DNA of 64,000 bases. Source: Candidatus Hydrogenedentes bacterium UBA2224 (lineage in GTDB: Bacteria; Hydrogenedentota; Hydrogenedentia; Hydrogenedentales; SLHB01). Shown here piece after piece: positions 1-9,000 of the stretch. The stretch is taken from positions 1-64,000 of the forward strand of contig DDYW01000181.1 of assembly GCA_002348185.1 (NCBI GenBank), read 5' to 3'. Each line of letters opens with the position of its first letter. Position 1 is the first letter of the stretch. The position numbers and the translations under genes were made by a program. The notes beneath the pieces are model-generated. The model was not told the DNA's origin, did not search any database, and worked only from the letters and a program-made list of their open reading frames with translations.

Positions 1-268
1 ACATGATTTCGGACCAGTTGGCCCAATCCTTATTTTCAATATATAACGTCAGCGGGCTGCCCAAGGTAACCCCATGCCGCACACCGGATAAAAAACGCAC
101 CGTGTCGGCCTCTATTTTCATCCTGGCCCCGCGGCCGTAACCGCCCTGGCGGCGGACCAGCTGTTTGTTAATATATTCGGCGGTAAGGGGCAGTCCGGCC
201 GGCATCCCCTCAATAATGGCCACGAGCGCAGGCCCGTGTGATTCTCCCGCAGTAAGATATCTAAGCAT
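1..268 (-). CDS. aroC: Chorismate synthase, N-terminal part (cut by window edge)
   Basis: Chorismate synthase converts EPSP to chorismate, the last step of the shikimate pathway, using reduced FMN. Reading the minus strand from an ATG at 268, the protein begins [18 protein letters not shown], which carries the GESHG signature found at the N-terminus of this family. It continues with a [10 protein letters not shown] stretch and FLSGVRHG, also typical. About 89 residues are visible and the rest lies beyond base 1. A GGAGG ribosome site sits just upstream of the ATG. It lies downstream of aroE in the same direction, which fits an aromatic amino acid biosynthesis cluster. Base composition matches its two upstream neighbours and not the rest of the window. 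Confidence 0.9.
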   Translation of the reverse strand, partial: MLRYLTAGESHGPALVAIIEGMPAGLPLTAEYINKQLVRRQGGYGRGARMKIEADTVRFLSGVRHGVTLGSPLTLYIENKDWANWSEIM

Positions 269-377
269 TATTACCTCCGATCGCATCAAAATGCTCTGTT
301 GTTTCAGCGTTCAGACAAAAGCAGGTCCGGGTTCAAGAAAACAAGATTCTTCACTGCGTTCATAATGACACGCTGTT

Positions 378-1268
378 TTATTGTTTATTTCTTCTCAATA
401 ATTCTTTTTTCAGAGCCGCCCGCATCACTTCCAATGGGGCGGCAGCGCCGGTCCACAATTCGAAAGCCAGGGTGCCCTGGCGCAGCAGCATGCCCATGCC
501 ATTGACAGTGTCAGCCCCGGCTTGACCGGCTTTCTTTAAAAACAAGGTCTCCACCGGATTATATATCAGGTCAGAAGCTACCTGCCCCGGCCTGAATACT
601 TTAAAAGGCAGCGGGACAACCTCGTTAATATTCGGGCTCATCCCCAGGGGAGTCGCCTGCACCACCAGGTCTGATTCTGCCAGGATCCGGGCCGGCAGTA
701 TGCCCCCCGCTTGGTCAGGCCAGGGTATCGTTTCTACCCGGATACCGGTTGCTTCGGCCACAGAGTGGGCCAGTTCACTAGCTCTCCTGCCGGTGCGGTT
801 GGCAAAATTTATTTTCTTCACCCCGGCCAGCGCCAGCTGCATCGCCACCGCGCGTGCAGCGCCGCCTGCTCCCAGGAACAAGACCGTTTTACCGGCGGGA
901 TTAAACCCGGCTTCTCTCAGGGCGTGTAAATATCCTTTGCCGTCGGTATTGTCGCCATATAGTTTTCCCGAGCGATTAACGATGGTATTAACCGCACCGG
1001 TCAGTTTCGCTTCGTCAGAGAGCTCGTCCAGCAGGGGCAGCACTGTTTCCTTGTGGGGGATCGTAACATTCACGCCAACCATGCCCAGAGCCCGCAGCGC
1101 TTCTACCGCTGCGGCCAGGCTGAGCGGCTCGACCCTGAAAGGCACATAGGCATAATCAAGCCCCGCGGCAGTAAAGGCCGCATTGTGTATAGCCGGTGAA
1201 AAGGTGTGCTCCACCGGACAGCCAAAAATACCGCATATCTTTGTCCGGCCGCTAATCCCACTTGCCAT
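378..1268 (-). CDS. aroE: Shikimate dehydrogenase
   Basis: This NADPH-dependent enzyme reduces 3-dehydroshikimate to shikimate. The 296-residue protein has the expected length. The N-terminal domain shows a shikimate-site stretch HTFSPAIHNA (residues 21-30), the NVTIPHKE motif with the catalytic lysine at 73, and the NTDG motif with its aspartate at 109. The C-terminal domain has the dinucleotide-binding GAGGAARA near residues 133-140. The ATG at 1268 lies inside the end of the upstream yqeG-like gene (17-base overlap), so the two are probably co-transcribed and translationally coupled. aroC follows about 110 bases downstream. The order mobA-yqeG-aroE-aroC is of the kind seen in anaerobic Firmicutes (from memory, not checked). 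Confidence 0.93.
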   Translation of the reverse strand: MASGISGRTKICGIFGCPVEHTFSPAIHNAAFTAAGLDYAYVPFRVEPLSLAAAVEALRALGMVGVNVTIPHKETVLPLLDELSDEAKLTGAVNTIVNRSGKLYGDNTDGKGYLHALREAGFNPAGKTVLFLGAGGAARAVAMQLALAGVKKINFANRTGRRASELAHSVAEATGIRVETIPWPDQAGGILPARILAESDLVVQATPLGMSPNINEVVPLPFKVFRPGQVASDLIYNPVETLFLKKAGQAGADTVNGMGMLLRQGTLAFELWTGAAAPLEVMRAALKKELLRRNKQ

Positions 1269-1776
1269 GTAAAACCCCCGGATCCTTTTTTATACGGTCC
1301 AGCACTATCTTCTCCAGGTGACGGCTGATCAGCCTGGTTCCCCAGAACTCTTTTCCTTCCATCGGCACAACCAGAATGGTAAACAAGCCGGCCAAATTGC
1401 CGCCGAAAATATCAGTGAAGATCTGGTCGCCCACCAGGGCTGTTTCCTGCGGACTTGTGCCCATCAGCTCCAGGGCGCGCTTAAAAGGCCCGGGGAACGG
1501 CTTAACCGCCCGGTGTACAAACGGCATCTCCATTTCCGCGGCTATAGCGCCCACCCTGCGGCGGGAATTATTGGATACAATGCCCATCCGCAAGCCCTCA
1601 CCGCGCAGTTCCAGGATCAGCTCCATTACTTCCGGGAGCGCGTTTATCGAGTCCCGCCGGATGATGGTATTGTCCAGGTCAAAAATAACACCTTTGAGCC
1701 CCAGGTCCAGTAACAGTCCGGGCTTGATTTCCGTTATCGTTGGAACGTATAACTTGGGATAAAAAATTTTCAGCAA
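1252..1776 (-). CDS. yqeG: YqeG-family HAD phosphatase (HAD-IIIA)
   Basis: A 174-residue HAD-superfamily protein of the YqeG type, likely a phosphatase of unknown physiological substrate. HAD motif I is IFDLDNTI (residues 31-38, nucleophile D33 and D35). Motif II is the SNN after IV near residue 70, and motif III/IV includes K in AVKPFPGPF and GDQIFTDI near residue 117. The start is a TTG at 1776, chosen because the ORF opens with the family-typical MLKIFYPKLYV and overlaps the stop of the preceding mobA remnant by 7 bases. It overlaps aroE at its other end, so the three genes form one transcription unit. Confidence 0.85.
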   Translation of the reverse strand: MLKIFYPKLYVPTITEIKPGLLLDLGLKGVIFDLDNTIIRRDSINALPEVMELILELRGEGLRMGIVSNNSRRRVGAIAAEMEMPFVHRAVKPFPGPFKRALELMGTSPQETALVGDQIFTDIFGGNLAGLFTILVVPMEGKEFWGTRLISRHLEKIVLDRIKKDPGVLHGKWD

Positions 1777-1946
1777 TTGGTTCTCCTGATTTTTTTGTTC
1801 ATTCTTTTTTCCATCATTCTCGCCTTTTCCAGTTCCAGCGGCGTGTTGACATTAAAGAAAACGGTGTCAATATCCGCAGCAGCCTGAAGTATTGCCTCAC
1901 TGACATAATGGCGTAAGAACCCCAGGCTGCCTCGAACGTGTCCCGC
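1770..1946 (-). pseudogene. MobA (molybdenum cofactor guanylyltransferase) C-terminal remnant
   Basis: Too short to appear as a full gene. The minus strand reads in frame ...LRHYVSEAILQAAADID then TVFFNVNTPLELEKARM and ends at TGA 1772-1770. The FFNVNTPLELEKA stretch is the typical C-terminal end of MobA-type nucleotidyltransferases. The frame stays open only to about 1946, where an in-frame TGA (1949-1947) interrupts it, and the sequence beyond that is GC-rich and unrelated. The gene therefore lacks its N-terminal roughly 140 residues. Since the rest of this gene block is intact, I read this as a junction between two source sequences and not as natural decay. Confidence 0.65.
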
Positions 1947-2103
1947 TCACCCCGGTGCAGGACCGGCGCCCTCGCGGATCATTTCAGCTTTCATCGCCTG
2001 TCCCGCGGGGTTTTCAGCAGGGCGTCTGATCGCCTATACTCGGAAACGCTATACTGCATTGGGGGACTCGCGGGTCCTGTCAGGGCCGGAAAGAAAGGGT
2101 GGT

Positions 2104-4788
2104 ATGAAAGCGCGCAGTCTGGTTTGGCGGTTCGTGACCCTTGGGGCCGTTTCCATAACGTTCTTCGCGACGCAGGCCTCTGCCGAAACCGCGTTAACGG
2201 GGATCACGGTGTTCGCATGCGACGAGCACGGAACCGTGAATCCGACGTTGCGGTTCAACAGCGGTCCCGTTGATCCCGCGTGGGACCTCTTCGTCGCGCG
2301 AAGCGGCGAGGCCCCTGACGCGGCCCCCCAATGGCTCAACCAGGAAGACAACCGCATCCACGTGCCCCTCGCTCCGGGAACGCATTCTTTCGCACTGCAT
2401 TTCGACTCTCCGGGCATGGAGAGGTTCATGGGCATCAACCTGTTCTTCGACGGAGCGGACTCGGCACCCGCCATTTCCGGGTATATTGACACTCAGGCAA
2501 CGGAGGCTTCCTCGCTGAGAGCAAACGCTTCCGGAAAGACGCACGGTCTTCCAATCACTGATATCCCCAGGGCCGGCGCCCTGGTGTTTCGCAGCGGGGG
2601 GGCGGGGCTATGGACCGCCAACCTCGCCGGTGTATCCCAGTGCGAAGTGGCTCTGACGGAGTTCAGGGTGGCCCCGGGCGCGGAGGGCGGTCCCGACCTG
2701 GTCGGACAACATGCCGCCACCCCCAGCGGCGCGCCGGATTACGTGGCGCGGTTCACTCTCGTTGTAACGGAAGCGCCGGGCCGCGCAATCGACCTCATAC
2801 ACTGGCTGCGTACGCGCGCTGAAATGGGCACGTTTCTCGCGGAACCTTCGGTGGAACCGGCCGTGTCCAGTCAGGCCGACGCCGCCGTTGCGCCCCCGTT
2901 CAGCTTTCAGTATGGAGGGCAGCCCTCCGACGCCTTGTTGTCGACGTGGGAAATCTCGCGCAGCGTCGTGGGGCTGGATGACGCACGGGCCGCACATACC
3001 GTGACGTACACGGATCCGGCTACCGGTCTCGAAGTCCGCTGGGAAGGCATCGAATACGCTTATTTCCCGGCGGTCGAGTGGGTGCTGTACTTCAAGAACA
3101 CCGGCGCCGGGAACACGCCCATCCTCTCAGATATTCAGGTTCTCACGACCGCCTTCAATCACGAGTTGCCCTCTCCCTGCCGCCTGCACCATTTCAAAGG
3201 CGGCGGAGCCGACAGGGAGGCGTACCGTCCGTATCACACCGACCTGGCCGCGTCGACCACCAGCGCGCTGGGTGGCGCGGGAGGACGCGCTTCGGACAAA
3301 GACATGCCGTTCTTCAACATCGAGTGTGGAGGGCAAGGCATCGTCATGGCCGTAGCCTGGCCGGGACAATGGGCCGCACGGTTCGTGCGCGACGACAAGA
3401 ACGGGTTGTCCGTCATAGCCGGCCAGGAGAGCACGCGCTTCGTGTTGTATCCGGGCGAGGAGGTCCGCACGCCGGGGATTGTGCTGCTGTTCTGGAAGGA
3501 CGGGGACTGGATAGACGCGCAAAACCTGTGGCGGCACTGGATGATGGCCCACGGGATGCCCCGGCCGGGCGGGGAACTGCCCAAACCGATGCTATTGGCC
3601 TCGAGTTCGCGGGCGTATGAGGAGATGCACGGCGCCAACGAGCAGAACCAGATCATGTTCATCGACCGCTATCTCGAGGAAGGCCTCGACCTCGACTACT
3701 GGTGGATGGACGCGGGCTGGTATCCGTGCGAGGGGTCCTGGTCCAGGGTGGGCACCTGGGAAGTCGATGCCACGCGGTTTCCGAACGGCTTCAAACCCAT
3801 CAGCGACCACGCCCATGCCCGCGGTCTGAAGACCCTCGTATGGTTCGAGCCGGAACGGGTCACGCCGGGCCGGTGGATTACGCTTAACCATCCCGAGTGG
3901 GTCCTCGGCGGGGCAAACGGCGGGCTGCTCAACCTCGGTGAGCCCGAGGTGCGCGAATGGCTCACCAACCACGTTGACAAGCTGCTCACCGACAACGCCA
4001 TTGACCTGTACCGGCAGGATTTCAACATGGAGCCCCTGCCCTTCTGGCAAGCCCTGGACACGGAAGACCGCGTCGGCATGGCGGAAATCCGCCACGTCAC
4101 GGGCTATCTGGCCTACTGGGATGAGTTGTTGCGGCGGCACCCGGGCATGTTGATCGATACCTGCGCATCCGGTGGGAGGCGCAACGACCTCGAAACGCTT
4201 CGCCGGGCCGTGCCGTTGTGGCGCAGCGACTACGCCTACGAGCCCATCGGCCACCAGGGCATGACTTACGGTCTCTCGTTCATCGTACCCTACCATGGGA
4301 CGGGGACGGTGGCTCACGTCGATGCGCCGTACTACGGCGCAGGCAAAACGCCGGTCCAGCCGTACGCGTTCTGGAGCAACGCCTGCCCGAGCGTTGTCTG
4401 CGGGTTTGATCTGCGCATCCGGGACCTTGATTACGAGGCCTTGCGTACGCTCTTCCGGCAATGGCGCAGCATTGCGCCCTGTTATTACGGGGATTTTTAT
4501 CCGCTCACGGAATACTCCGTCGAGCCGGCGGCGTGGATGGGCTGGCAGTTCAACGCGCCGGAGACCGGGGGCGGTTTTGTGCAGGCGTTTCGCCGGCAGA
4601 AAAGCGATGTGCTGGGGATGCAGTTCCGCTTGCGCGGCCTGAAGCCCGAGGGCCGGTACACGGTCGAGTCCTTCAGCCAGGGCAAGACGGAAGAGTACAC
4701 AGGCGCGCAACTGATGAACGAAGGGCTCAAGGTGTATATCGCAGAGATGCCCGGCTACGAGGTGGCCCGGTACGAGCTGAAACCGTAG
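2104..4788 (+). CDS. Secreted GH36-family alpha-galactosidase (melibiase) with N-terminal NPCBM-like domain
   Basis: Hydrolyses terminal alpha-galactosides, acting outside the cytoplasm. The 894-residue protein starts at the ATG at 2104, preceded by an AAAGGGTGG ribosome site. The frame is open upstream but that stretch has no signal peptide. Residues 1-27 form a signal peptide ending in QASA. Residues about 28-150 resemble an NPCBM-like carbohydrate-binding domain. The GH36 N-terminal beta domain follows, then a TIM barrel with WWMDAGWYP, LKTLVWFEPERV and the nucleophile in YRQDFN (D639). The acid/base is D709 in LWRSDY, after DTCASGGRRND. All key GH36 residues are present, so it should be active. 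It stands alone between the left-hand junction and a convergent M20 gene. Substrate specificity within GH36 is inferred. Confidence 0.9.
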   Translation: MKARSLVWRFVTLGAVSITFFATQASAETALTGITVFACDEHGTVNPTLRFNSGPVDPAWDLFVARSGEAPDAAPQWLNQEDNRIHVPLAPGTHSFALHFDSPGMERFMGINLFFDGADSAPAISGYIDTQATEASSLRANASGKTHGLPITDIPRAGALVFRSGGAGLWTANLAGVSQCEVALTEFRVAPGAEGGPDLVGQHAATPSGAPDYVARFTLVVTEAPGRAIDLIHWLRTRAEMGTFLAEPSVEPAVSSQADAAVAPPFSFQYGGQPSDALLSTWEISRSVVGLDDARAAHTVTYTDPATGLEVRWEGIEYAYFPAVEWVLYFKNTGAGNTPILSDIQVLTTAFNHELPSPCRLHHFKGGGADREAYRPYHTDLAASTTSALGGAGGRASDKDMPFFNIECGGQGIVMAVAWPGQWAARFVRDDKNGLSVIAGQESTRFVLYPGEEVRTPGIVLLFWKDGDWIDAQNLWRHWMMAHGMPRPGGELPKPMLLASSSRAYEEMHGANEQNQIMFIDRYLEEGLDLDYWWMDAGWYPCEGSWSRVGTWEVDATRFPNGFKPISDHAHARGLKTLVWFEPERVTPGRWITLNHPEWVLGGANGGLLNLGEPEVREWLTNHVDKLLTDNAIDLYRQDFNMEPLPFWQALDTEDRVGMAEIRHVTGYLAYWDELLRRHPGMLIDTCASGGRRNDLETLRRAVPLWRSDYAYEPIGHQGMTYGLSFIVPYHGTGTVAHVDAPYYGAGKTPVQPYAFWSNACPSVVCGFDLRIRDLDYEALRTLFRQWRSIAPCYYGDFYPLTEYSVEPAAWMGWQFNAPETGGGFVQAFRRQKSDVLGMQFRLRGLKPEGRYTVESFSQGKTEEYTGAQLMNEGLKVYIAEMPGYEVARYELKP

Positions 4789-4801
4789 GCGGCGCTTTTC
4801 G

Positions 4802-5983
4802 TCACGTTGTCGACAGAACCCTGAGCGCGAGCTCTGCCATGACGCCCATGCCCGTGCGCAGCGCCTTGTCGTTGAAATCGTAACAGGGGCTGTGCAGCGA
4901 CGGGTACGGCACATCCGGCTCATTCGCCATGCCGAGAAAGAAGAACGCGCCCGGAACCTTCTCCAGATAACACGCGAAATCCTCGGCGATCATCTGCGGC
5001 TCCTTCAGAACCACGACATTGGCGGTTCCGATGGTCCGGCAGGCACTGTCAATCAGCAACTCCGTCATGGCCGCGTCGTTCACGAGGGGAGGATAGGGTT
5101 TTTCGCCAAAACTGACCGACGCGGATGCGCGAAACGCCTGGGCCGTGTGGCGCGCAATGCGCCCGATCGCCTCGCGGAGGAGGGCGTCCGTCCCGGGATC
5201 AAAGCTCCGGATGGTGCCTTCGAGCAGCGCGGTATCGGGGATGATGTTGGTGGTGGTGCCAGCCTCGATATGCGCGACCGTCACGACGGCGGGCTGCCGG
5301 GGATCGACCTCCCGGCTGACGACGGTCTGCAGGGCCGTGGTGATGTGCGCCGCGACAATCACGGGATCGATCGCCGACGCTGGATCGGCGCCATGGCAGC
5401 CTCTTCCTTGAATCACCATGCGGAAAAAGTCCGCGCTGGCCATCAGGGGTCCGCTCTTGACGGCGATGGCGCCGGCCGGGAAGAGCGGCGAGCCGTGCAG
5501 GCCAAAGATGGCGTCGACGCCGTCCAGGGCGCCGTCCGCGATCATGTATCGGGCCCCTCCCCCCTGCTCTTCACCGGGCTGAAACAGGAGCCGCACGGTC
5601 CCCCGGAGCGCGTCGCGGCATTCGAGCAGCACACGAGCGGCGCCCAGCAGGTTCGCCGTATGGCCGTCATGCCCGCACGCGTGCATGCGGCCGGGTATGC
5701 GGGAGGCGTAGGGCAGGCCGGTCGCTTCCTCCACCTCCAGGCCATCGATGTCCGCGCGCAGCGCGATGGTCTTGCCGGGTTTCCCCGCAATCGACGCGAC
5801 GATGCCCGTGCCCTTGCCGAGACCGGTCTGGTGCGGGATCCCCCACTGCGTCAATACGTCCGAAATCCGCCTGGACGTCCACGATTCCTGGAACCGGATC
5901 TCGGGATGTTCGTGGAGTTCATGCCGGAGGTCGATGATCTCCGGCAGAATCGTGTCGATGATCCTGCCTGTTGCGCTGCTCAT
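4802..5983 (-). CDS. M20 family metallo-amidohydrolase (N-acyl amino acid amidohydrolase type)
   Basis: Cytoplasmic zinc/manganese hydrolase of the M20D type, which removes acyl or similar groups from amino acid conjugates. The 393-residue protein starts at the ATG at 5983. Longer in-frame starts run into the neighbouring lptD coding region and add only non-conserved sequence. HELHEHPEIRFQE (21-33) is the usual opening, ADIDGL is at 77-82, and metal ligands appear as C103 and H105 in HACGHDGHT, E138/E139 in PGEEQGG and H163 in GLHGSP. IIPDTALLEGTIRSF belongs to the dimerisation domain. It converges tail to tail with the GH36 gene. The exact substrate cannot be told from sequence. Confidence 0.9.
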   Translation of the reverse strand: MSSATGRIIDTILPEIIDLRHELHEHPEIRFQESWTSRRISDVLTQWGIPHQTGLGKGTGIVASIAGKPGKTIALRADIDGLEVEEATGLPYASRIPGRMHACGHDGHTANLLGAARVLLECRDALRGTVRLLFQPGEEQGGGARYMIADGALDGVDAIFGLHGSPLFPAGAIAVKSGPLMASADFFRMVIQGRGCHGADPASAIDPVIVAAHITTALQTVVSREVDPRQPAVVTVAHIEAGTTTNIIPDTALLEGTIRSFDPGTDALLREAIGRIARHTAQAFRASASVSFGEKPYPPLVNDAAMTELLIDSACRTIGTANVVVLKEPQMIAEDFACYLEKVPGAFFFLGMANEPDVPYPSLHSPCYDFNDKALRTGMGVMAELALRVLSTT

Positions 5984-6050
5984 TGCGGTGCCTCGATGAT
6001 CCGTCGTGCCCTGTCGGGCCGACACCCGCCGGGAGAAGAGTATGCCCGGT

Positions 6051-9000
6051 CTAGAATTTGAGTTTCGTTCCGGGAAAGGCCGAGAGACTGATGGCCACGT
6101 TGAAATCCCAGCCCTGCGTACGGTCGCGGACCTGGAACGACCAGTCGAAACACTTGAATCGTTTGCGGACCTCGTATTCCTGCTGATACAGCTCGCCGCG
6201 TTCGAGGTCGTAGCGGTGCTCAAACGCAAACGCCCATTCTTCGCTGAGTTTGTAGCGCGCGCCATAGAGGATTTCGCGGTTGAAGACATTGTCCTGAGTT
6301 TCGGTGTACGCGAAGCCCAGGCGGGCCCCGAAGCGTCCTCCCTGGGCCAGATCGTCGTAGTAGAGATAGGACAGGATGCGGTCGTAATCGCCGTACACCG
6401 CGTTGTACCTGAAGGCCAGCTCGGGATCGTAGGGCTTCCCCATCATGTCCTCCCAGAACTGGAGGGCAAGCCGTTCAAAGAGATAGGGCTCATCCAGGTC
6501 GACATCATTGTCGATGCTGTGGTGTTCGGTGACGGTCAGGATGCCCCACCACGGGCGCGGCCGGAGGTCCAGTTCCATTTCGTAGTCGGTGGAACTCCGA
6601 ATCTCGTTCCAGAAATCGTTGCCGTGATACAGGGTCAGGCGCGCGGCCTGCCAGACGTCGCCCGTAAGGGCGTCGCGCGCAAACAGGATGTTCCCGATCT
6701 TGCCCTCGATGCGGCTCCGGCCATAGACGTTGTCGTAGGCGTCGAAACGGGGCGTCTCATCGACGTCCATGGTGGGTTCCGGACGATAGGAATACGTGAG
6801 CGACGGCACGATCACGTGCTTGAATCCTGAAAACCCGAGCGCCCCCGGATATGCCCGATGGAACCGCGACTGCGCTGTGACGCCGACCGTGTTAGCGAAC
6901 CGCGCGTCCGAATCTCCGCCGTCCACCGTGCGCGAATACCACGAGAGATCGGCCTCGTAGAACGGTACGACGCTGAGCACATCCGCGACATCCAGATCCA
7001 GGCTTGCACGGGCGACATTGGCCATGCGCCAGGCGCGGGTATCGGAAGGCTCGCGCTCGTTGAAACCGTCGATCGTGTCGAAACTGAGGTAGAGCCGTTG
7101 GGCGAGCTGCCGCTCAAGCAGATGGTAGGTCACTTCCGGAAGGCGTTCGGTTTCCGCGACAAAATCGCTGACGTTGTAGCGGAAGGTGCCTGTGGCCAGG
7201 TAGGTGGGGCGGGTGTAGGTGACGTTGGCGAAACTCCGCGGCTCCGTACGGTTCCGGTATTCGTTGTAGTAAAAGTCCTTGATGATGTCCTCATCATCCC
7301 AGTATTCCGTCTGCAGGAGCATGACCGTGTCTTCGGTCAGTTCATGACGGTGATAGGCCTCGAAATAGCCCCGCTCCTCGGTAGTCGCCAGCGACCGGAA
7401 TTCCCCTTTTCCCCGGAACAACGGGGAACTGGGCTTGGTCATGTAGTCGTACTGGCCCTCGAGACCCAGTCCCACCCCTTCCTTCTCCGTCGGGATGAAA
7501 CGGAACCCGAGGTCGGCGTTCCGGCTCAACGCGAAGCGCTGTCCGTAATTGAGATAGTAGCCGAGTTCGGCGGCGCGACCACTGTCGAAATCGATGTCGA
7601 TCAGTTTGTCCAAACCGGGACGAAAGGTCCATTTCGGCCAATAGATGGGCGTCATGACCTTCCCGATCTGGAGGCGTCCTTTCCGGCCGACGACGACATT
7701 GTCCTCCAGAATCTCCATTTCTTTCAGGCGCAGCCGGAACGCCGGCGGGTCGCCCGGACAGGTGGTGACCCAGGCGTCGTGCGCGAGGACGCGTCCCGGC
7801 CCGGCCATTTCCAGGTCCTCGATCCCGAAATAGAGCACATCGAGCCGGCCGCGGACCTCCGCGGCGGCGCCGGTTTTCGTCGCGAAGTCGTATTCGGCGT
7901 GTTTGGCGCGCAACTCCCGGAAGGGTTCGGCCAGTTCGATGTTGTCGGCTTCGCCATACCCGAGCGTGTAGAGACGGCGGGCCTGTTCCTGCCCGGTGAG
8001 GTCCTGAGCCTCGATCAGGGGCATGATGTCTTCGTCGTACGCGGAAGGATAGCGGTAATAGAGCCGGTCGGCATCGAGCGACGACAAGTCCCGTTCCACG
8101 TGGCCGTCTTCGATCAGGATCTCCCGTTTTTCACGGTCCGCATCGAGCAGTTGAGCCCGAAACGCCGATTCGGCCCAATCCCACGACACGTTGCCCTGAA
8201 ACGAGAGCCGCTGGAGCTTGCCATCCTCTCCGGGCGTGCCTTTAAAGCGGTCGGCCTTGACGCCGCGGAACTCGAGGGGCTGGCTCCAGTCCTGCTGTTC
8301 AAACGCGCCCTTGAAATTGGCAAAATCCCATCCGCGGGTAAAAGCCTCGCTCAGGGTGCCCGACCACGCGCCCGATAAGGGGGCTTCTTCGGGGGCCTCG
8401 CGAGTGAACTGCGGCGCGCCCGTCCCGAAACTGGCGATCGTGCGGGGCCGTTGCGCGTACGGGCTCGTGGCGGGCCCTCGGCCGTCCTCGGCGGTCTCCC
8501 CCTCACTCTGGGTCTCGGACGCGCTGGAAGGCTGTCTTTCCGGCTCCGAAACCGCCTCCGGCCCGGGTTGGGTCTGGCTGTCCTGGGCGGTTTCCCGGGG
8601 CGTGACGGGTTGGGTTTCCTCTACACGCGCAACCGCAACGGGTGCTGTTTCATCAGGAACGGGTTGTGGTTCCGTTGCCGTGCTTTCCTGGACCGGTTGC
8701 GCTTCGACCACCTCCGGCCCTCCGGAGCCTGGGCCCTCCTCAGGCGCCTGCTCCGGCGATTGCGTGGGCAGGGGCGTGGGCGGTTCGGGTGTAGCGGGCG
8801 CCGGCTCGCTCCGTGCCGGTTGCGGCGCTGGAGGGAGCGTCGGCTCGGGGGCAACCGGTTCAAGCGGCGTCAGTTCCTTCGGAGCAGATTGGACTTGCGC
8901 CACGGCCGCCGGCGCTCCCTTCAGCAGCCATGCGCCCTGGGCTGGCGCCACCAGGCCGACGAGTTCGCCTGAGCAGTCCACGCGCGTGGCGAGCGCGCCG

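Noticed and set aside
3592..4923. Minus-strand frame of 443 codons over the alpha-galactosidase gene
   Set aside because: Antisense shadow; the plus strand encodes an intact GH36 active site.
6858..8378. Long plus-strand reading frame (about 506 codons) inside the LptD gene
   Set aside because: It is the complement of the LptD coding frame in GC-rich DNA. The translation lacks motifs and a start site, whereas the minus-strand product has clear LptD features.
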